Assembly (NCBI GenBank): GCA_009787775.1
Contig: WQSQ01000002.1
Coordinates: 1-64,000 of the forward strand
DNA from: Treponema sp.
GTDB lineage: Bacteria; Spirochaetota; Spirochaetia; Treponematales; Breznakiellaceae
Length of the DNA stretch: 64,000 nucleotides
Direction of reading: 5' to 3'
The position numbers and the translations under genes were made by a program. The notes below the pieces were generated by a model that ran no database searches, was not told the origin of the DNA, and saw only the letters and a list, made by a program, of their open reading frames with translations. The stretch's first letter is position 1, and every line of letters starts with the position of its first letter. Positions 60,170 through 64,000 of this stretch are shown here, piece after piece.

Positions 60170-60261
60170 AATGTACAATTGTATATTTAATTCCGGTATA
60201 AAGGTCTATTACAGCCTGGAAAAAACAGCCACCCCAGTCCGGAATAAAGGCTTATTAATAC
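60170..60261. repeat. Degenerate tandem array with 23-bp spacing
   Basis: CCGGTATAAAGGTCTATTACAGC (60193) and CCGGAATAAAGGCTTATTAATAC (60239) lie 46 bp apart; CTGGAAAAAACAGCCACCCCAGT at 60216. Confidence 0.5.
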
Positions 60262-60360
60262 AAAAACGCATTTTTCTCTTGCAAACTTTAAAAAAGTATA
60301 ACAGTATTTAATAATGTAAAAATTGCGTTATATTAAACAATATTAATAAGGAGAAATGAC

Positions 60361-62160
60361 ATGAAAATTAAAAAAGAGACAAGGGTTAGTATTTTTGTAC
60401 TAATCATGTTAACCACGTTTATATCCTTTACCTTTACCTCCTGCGGTCCTGCCTGCGAACATGTCAATGTTGACATAGAAAGGGCAACCTGTACCCAAGA
60501 TAAGAAATGTCTGGATTGCGGTAAAACAGTACAAGGTAAACTAGGACACACTGCTGATGAGGAAACACGCACTATAACGACATATCCAACTTATGACGCC
60601 GCAGGCGCATATCAGGCAAATTGTGTAAGATGCGGCGAATCTATAACAGGCAGTATTGCCCGCCTTGATTATACGCCTAACCTTAAGTATGAATCGGTAG
60701 ACGGCAGGGTAACGGTTTCAATAGGAGAAGCAGGCGTAAATTATGCCAGTATCCTTAATGATATTAGAATTCCTTCAGCAGTTCCCAGTACAGATCCTCT
60801 GAGCGGAAAAACTAGTACGGATCCTCTAAGGGGACGAAGTGTAGCCGCCATAGCTGTAGACGGATTCAGAGGAACTGCTATTACGAACGTGAAAATCCCC
60901 GAAGGCGTTACTTCTATCGGAGCGGGTGCGTTCTATGGCTGTACCAGCCTTGCTGACATAAAAATCCCCTCCAGCGTTACTACTGTCGGCGCAGGCGCGT
61001 TTACAGGCTGTACCAGCCTTAAGAACATAGAAATTGATAATAGTAATATTAATTACGGCGAAGCTTTTGATAAAAATATTATTGAAAGTGTAGTGATTAA
61101 TGTCGCTGCAATCCACGAAAATGCGTTTAAAGATTTCATCAGCCTTAAGGATGTAACAATCGGCAGCAGAGTTACATCCATAGGCGCGAATGCATTCTCC
61201 GGCTGCACCAGCCTTGAAAGCATAACAATCAAGTCGGCGACTTTACCTGATCTCAGCGAAGCTTTTGATGTAGCAAATATCAAAACCGTGAAAATCGAAA
61301 ATGTTACCTCTATAGGCCCTGGTACATTCAAAGATTTTACCAGTCTTGAAAGCGTAACAATCGGCAGCAGCGTTAATACAATAGGACGGGAGGCGTTCTC
61401 CGGCTGCACCAGCCTTGCAGGTATAACAATCCCAAACAATGTCACTTCCATAGGAGAGAAAGCGTTCTATGGCTGTACCAGCCTTGCAAATATAACAATC
61501 CCCAACAGTGTTACTACCATAGACAATAATGCATTTGAAGGCTGCACTAATCTTACAAGCGTAACATTCAGCAGCAACAGTAGGGTTTCTTCTATCGGTA
61601 ATTCTGCTTTTACTGGCTGCACCAGCCTTGCAAGTATAACAATCCCCAGCAGCGTTACTACCATCGGCAATAGTGCGTTTGAAGGCTGCACTAATCTTGC
61701 AAGTGTAACAATCCCCAGCAGCGTTACTGCCATTGGTAATTATGCGTTCTCTAGTTGCAAACTTACATCACCTATAACAATCCCCAGCAGCGTTAAAACT
61801 ATCGGTAATTATGCGTTTTCCAACAGCGGCCTTACAAGCGTAACAATATCCAGCGGAAGCACTGCTTCCATAGGTAATAATGCGTTCCAAAGCTGCACCA
61901 GCCTTGCAAGCATAACGATCCCCGAAGGTGTTACCAGTATCAACCAATATGCTTTTAGCGGCTGTATCAGTCTTTTAAGCATTACTATTCCAAGTAGTGT
62001 TACATCCGTTGGCAATTTAGCCTTTAGCGGCTGGCTTGCCAATCAAGACATATTCATAAAACATAATAGTCTTAATCCAACCGGATGGAGTAATAATTGG
62101 TATATGAATTGTGCGGCGTCAATCTATGGAACCCAAGATCAACTCTGGCCGCAACAATAA
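60361..62160 (+). CDS. BspA-like leucine-rich-repeat (LRR_5) surface lipoprotein
   Basis: Lipobox SFTFTSC; many 23-aa repeats SxVTxIGxxAFxGCTSLxxITIPS; N-terminal CxxC pairs. Confidence 0.93.
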   Translation: MKIKKETRVSIFVLIMLTTFISFTFTSCGPACEHVNVDIERATCTQDKKCLDCGKTVQGKLGHTADEETRTITTYPTYDAAGAYQANCVRCGESITGSIARLDYTPNLKYESVDGRVTVSIGEAGVNYASILNDIRIPSAVPSTDPLSGKTSTDPLRGRSVAAIAVDGFRGTAITNVKIPEGVTSIGAGAFYGCTSLADIKIPSSVTTVGAGAFTGCTSLKNIEIDNSNINYGEAFDKNIIESVVINVAAIHENAFKDFISLKDVTIGSRVTSIGANAFSGCTSLESITIKSATLPDLSEAFDVANIKTVKIENVTSIGPGTFKDFTSLESVTIGSSVNTIGREAFSGCTSLAGITIPNNVTSIGEKAFYGCTSLANITIPNSVTTIDNNAFEGCTNLTSVTFSSNSRVSSIGNSAFTGCTSLASITIPSSVTTIGNSAFEGCTNLASVTIPSSVTAIGNYAFSSCKLTSPITIPSSVKTIGNYAFSNSGLTSVTISSGSTASIGNNAFQSCTSLASITIPEGVTSINQYAFSGCISLLSITIPSSVTSVGNLAFSGWLANQDIFIKHNSLNPTGWSNNWYMNCAASIYGTQDQLWPQQ

Positions 62161-62195
62161 ACGTAAGCAGCTTTAAACCATTTTGAAACAAGCCT

Positions 62196-62324
62196 GGCGG
62201 TGTCCGAAAAGTATGAAATACTTGTTCGGACATCTTCTTTATTGTGGTTTTTTCGTAGTATTTCGCTGAAATAGGGGAAAAAACGAGAGCTGTTCAAGAA
62301 GTAACCAACTTCTTGTACAGCCCC
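62196..62324 (-). repeat. Three-hairpin dispersed element, copy B
   Basis: Reverse complement GGCTGTACAAGAAGTTGGTTACTTCTTGAACAGC..CGTTTTTTCCCCTATTTCAGCGAAATACTACGAAAAAACC..GTCCGAACAAGTATTTCATACTTTTCGGACACC matches copy A. Confidence 0.85.
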
Positions 62325-62343
62325 AGGCTTTGTGTGGGGTTGT

Positions 62344-62481
62344 GTCAAGGCCTGGTGTGAGATCGCGTCAAGCATTGGTGTGAGATCGCGTCAAGGCCTG
62401 GTGGATGACCGCGTCAAGCATTGGTGTAAGATCGCGTCAAGCATTGGTGTGAGATCGCGTCAAGGCTTGACGGGAGGTCTG
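62344..62481. repeat. Tandem array, 6 copies (plus a degenerate one at 62321), exact 23-bp period
   Basis: GTCAAG starts at 62344, 62367, 62390, 62413, 62436 and 62459; consensus GTCAAGCATTGGTGTGAGATCGC. Confidence 0.95.
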
Positions 62482-62582
62482 TCCTGAATTAGGGACAGAC
62501 GTAAAGTTAATGATTTGGTGTTTCTAGTTTTTACAAGGCTTCTGTCCTGCAATGTTGGTTTTTTACGTAAAATAATGATATA

Positions 62583-63323
62583 TTGATGTCTATGAGACGC
62601 TTTCTGTCATTTACGGCCCTGCTGTTCTTTACATGGTTTTGCTGTGTTTTTTTATCCTGCGCCTCGAGGATAGAGGGCTCTCTTGCTTCAGACGGCTCAG
62701 CGCTCATGTCTGTAAACATACGTCTGGAGCCCAGAATGACAACACTGATTCGTTCTCTTTCAAGAGCAGGCGGTCAGTCAAACGGGCCTGTGCTTGATGG
62801 TCCTGCCATTGCCCGTTCAATGTCAAGCGCGCCGGGTGTTGCCTCGGCGTCGCTTGGAAATACATCTGAGGCTGCGATAGAAGGGCAGGTGCGTATTTCT
62901 CAAATAGGGGAGTTCCTGTCCGCCGCGGAAACAGGCAGAAATGTCCGAAGAGGTTTTATCACATTTGAACAGACCGCAGCAGGCGGGCGGTGTAATATCA
63001 ACATAAACCGGCAAAACGGCCCTGCGATACTTGAGTTATTATCCCCCGAAATCTCCGATTACCTGAACGCTCTTATGGCGCCTCTTGCTACAGGCGAGGA
63101 ATTAAATAAAACCGAATACCTTAATCTTGTCGCTTCCTTCTACAACCGGACAATAAGTGATGAAATCGCCTACTCAAGAATCCGCGCCTCCATTGACTTT
63201 CCCGGCAATATTACCAGCGTCAGGGGAGGAACCTACTCCGGCAGAAGAGCGGAATTTGACATACCCCTTTTGGACCTCCTTGTCGCGGAAACCCCCCTTA
63301 TCTATGAAGTAACCTGGAACTGA
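62583..63323 (+). CDS. Lipoprotein of unknown function
   Basis: MMSMRRFLSFTALLFFTWFCCVFLSCAS lipobox. Confidence 0.65.
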   Translation: MMSMRRFLSFTALLFFTWFCCVFLSCASRIEGSLASDGSALMSVNIRLEPRMTTLIRSLSRAGGQSNGPVLDGPAIARSMSSAPGVASASLGNTSEAAIEGQVRISQIGEFLSAAETGRNVRRGFITFEQTAAGGRCNININRQNGPAILELLSPEISDYLNALMAPLATGEELNKTEYLNLVASFYNRTISDEIAYSRIRASIDFPGNITSVRGGTYSGRRAEFDIPLLDLLVAETPLIYEVTWN

Positions 63324-63392
63324 GGTTCAAATTAGCTTTATTTCGCTTTCCGTTATATAATACGTTAATTAGAGGATGACACGGAGGATCAT

Positions 63393-64000
63393 ATGGGTTT
63401 GATAAAAGCGTTGGCAGGAGCTGTCGGGGGAACATTTGCGGATCAGTGGCTTGAGTTCTTTGTCTGCGAGAGTATGGACGCGAATGTGCTTGCGGCGAAG
63501 GGGCAGAAACGTATAAGCAAGAGAAGCAGTAATACAAAAGGTGAGGATAATATCATATCGAACGGTTCGGGTATTGTTGTAAACAAGGGACAGGCTGCGG
63601 TCATTATAGACAACGGGCGCGTTATGGAATTCTGCTCCGAAGAAGGGCACTATACTTATGACCAGTCAAGCGAATCCAGTGTTTTCTTCGGAGGGCTCGA
63701 TAAGGGAATAGTAGGTATTTTTAAGAGTATAGGGGATCGTTTTAAACACGGCGGAAGTCCGGGAAAAGACCAGAGGATTTACTATTTCAACACTAAAGAG
63801 ATTATGGGAAATAAATACGGTACTCCAAACCCGATTCCGTACCTTATAGTTGATCCTAATATTAATCTCCGTATGACAATAAGCCTGCGCGCGAACGGAG
63901 AATATTCCTACAGAATGATAAACCCGCTGCTTTTTTATTCCAATGTCTGCGGTAATGTGACTGAAGATTACAGAAGGGACAATATTGACAGCCAGCTTAA
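63393..64000 (+). CDS. SPFH-domain/YdjI-like protein, truncated by window end
   Basis: MGLIKALAGAVGGTFADQWLEFFVCESMDANVLAAKGQKR...NGSGIVVNKGQAAVIIDNGRV..; SD GGAGG; open to window end. Confidence 0.8.
   Translation, partial: MGLIKALAGAVGGTFADQWLEFFVCESMDANVLAAKGQKRISKRSSNTKGEDNIISNGSGIVVNKGQAAVIIDNGRVMEFCSEEGHYTYDQSSESSVFFGGLDKGIVGIFKSIGDRFKHGGSPGKDQRIYYFNTKEIMGNKYGTPNPIPYLIVDPNINLRMTISLRANGEYSYRMINPLLFYSNVCGNVTEDYRRDNIDSQL

Noticed and set aside
61053-62042. Minus-strand repeat ORFs with VTLLGIV-type motifs
   Set aside because: They are the antisense reading of the LRR repeats, so their periodicity is inherited.
62344-62481. CRISPR array
   Set aside because: The 23-bp units are contiguous with no spacers of unique sequence, and no cas genes are in the window.

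Overview
The window looks like a spirochaete (Treponema-like) chromosome. This is inferred from gene content and from order such as rplU-prp-rpmA-obg-nadD/yqeK-LCP-rsfS and tRNA-Gln-rplY-tilS-ftsH; no database search was run. Core content: a B12-dependent ribonucleotide reductase; MEP-pathway genes ispE and ispD; spoVG; a carD-type regulator; an amino-sugar locus (GH20, GH4, BadF-type sugar kinase, ABC importer); and a histidine-biosynthesis set. The his set (hisG-B-H / hisF / hisA-I-E fusion / hisC / hisD) is split by a two-gene restriction-modification cassette and by a stretch with surface proteins, an MNT/HEPN pair with a dead HEPN gene, and a Phd/RelE toxin-antitoxin pair. The least explained signals are non-coding. 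(1) Three clear intergenic tandem arrays, plus a weak fourth, share an exact 23-bp period but have unrelated unit sequences (6548, 36988, 62344; weak at 60170). (2) A ~130-140 bp three-hairpin element occurs twice in opposite orientation (37147-37286 +, 62196-62324 -). Both copies have a 23-bp array on the same flank, which suggests a composite 'array + structured element' module. (3) A hairpin related to one arm of that element lies just upstream of rpmA. radC is split at two poly-A tracts. Protein names come from recognising motifs by eye and should be confirmed by HMM search.
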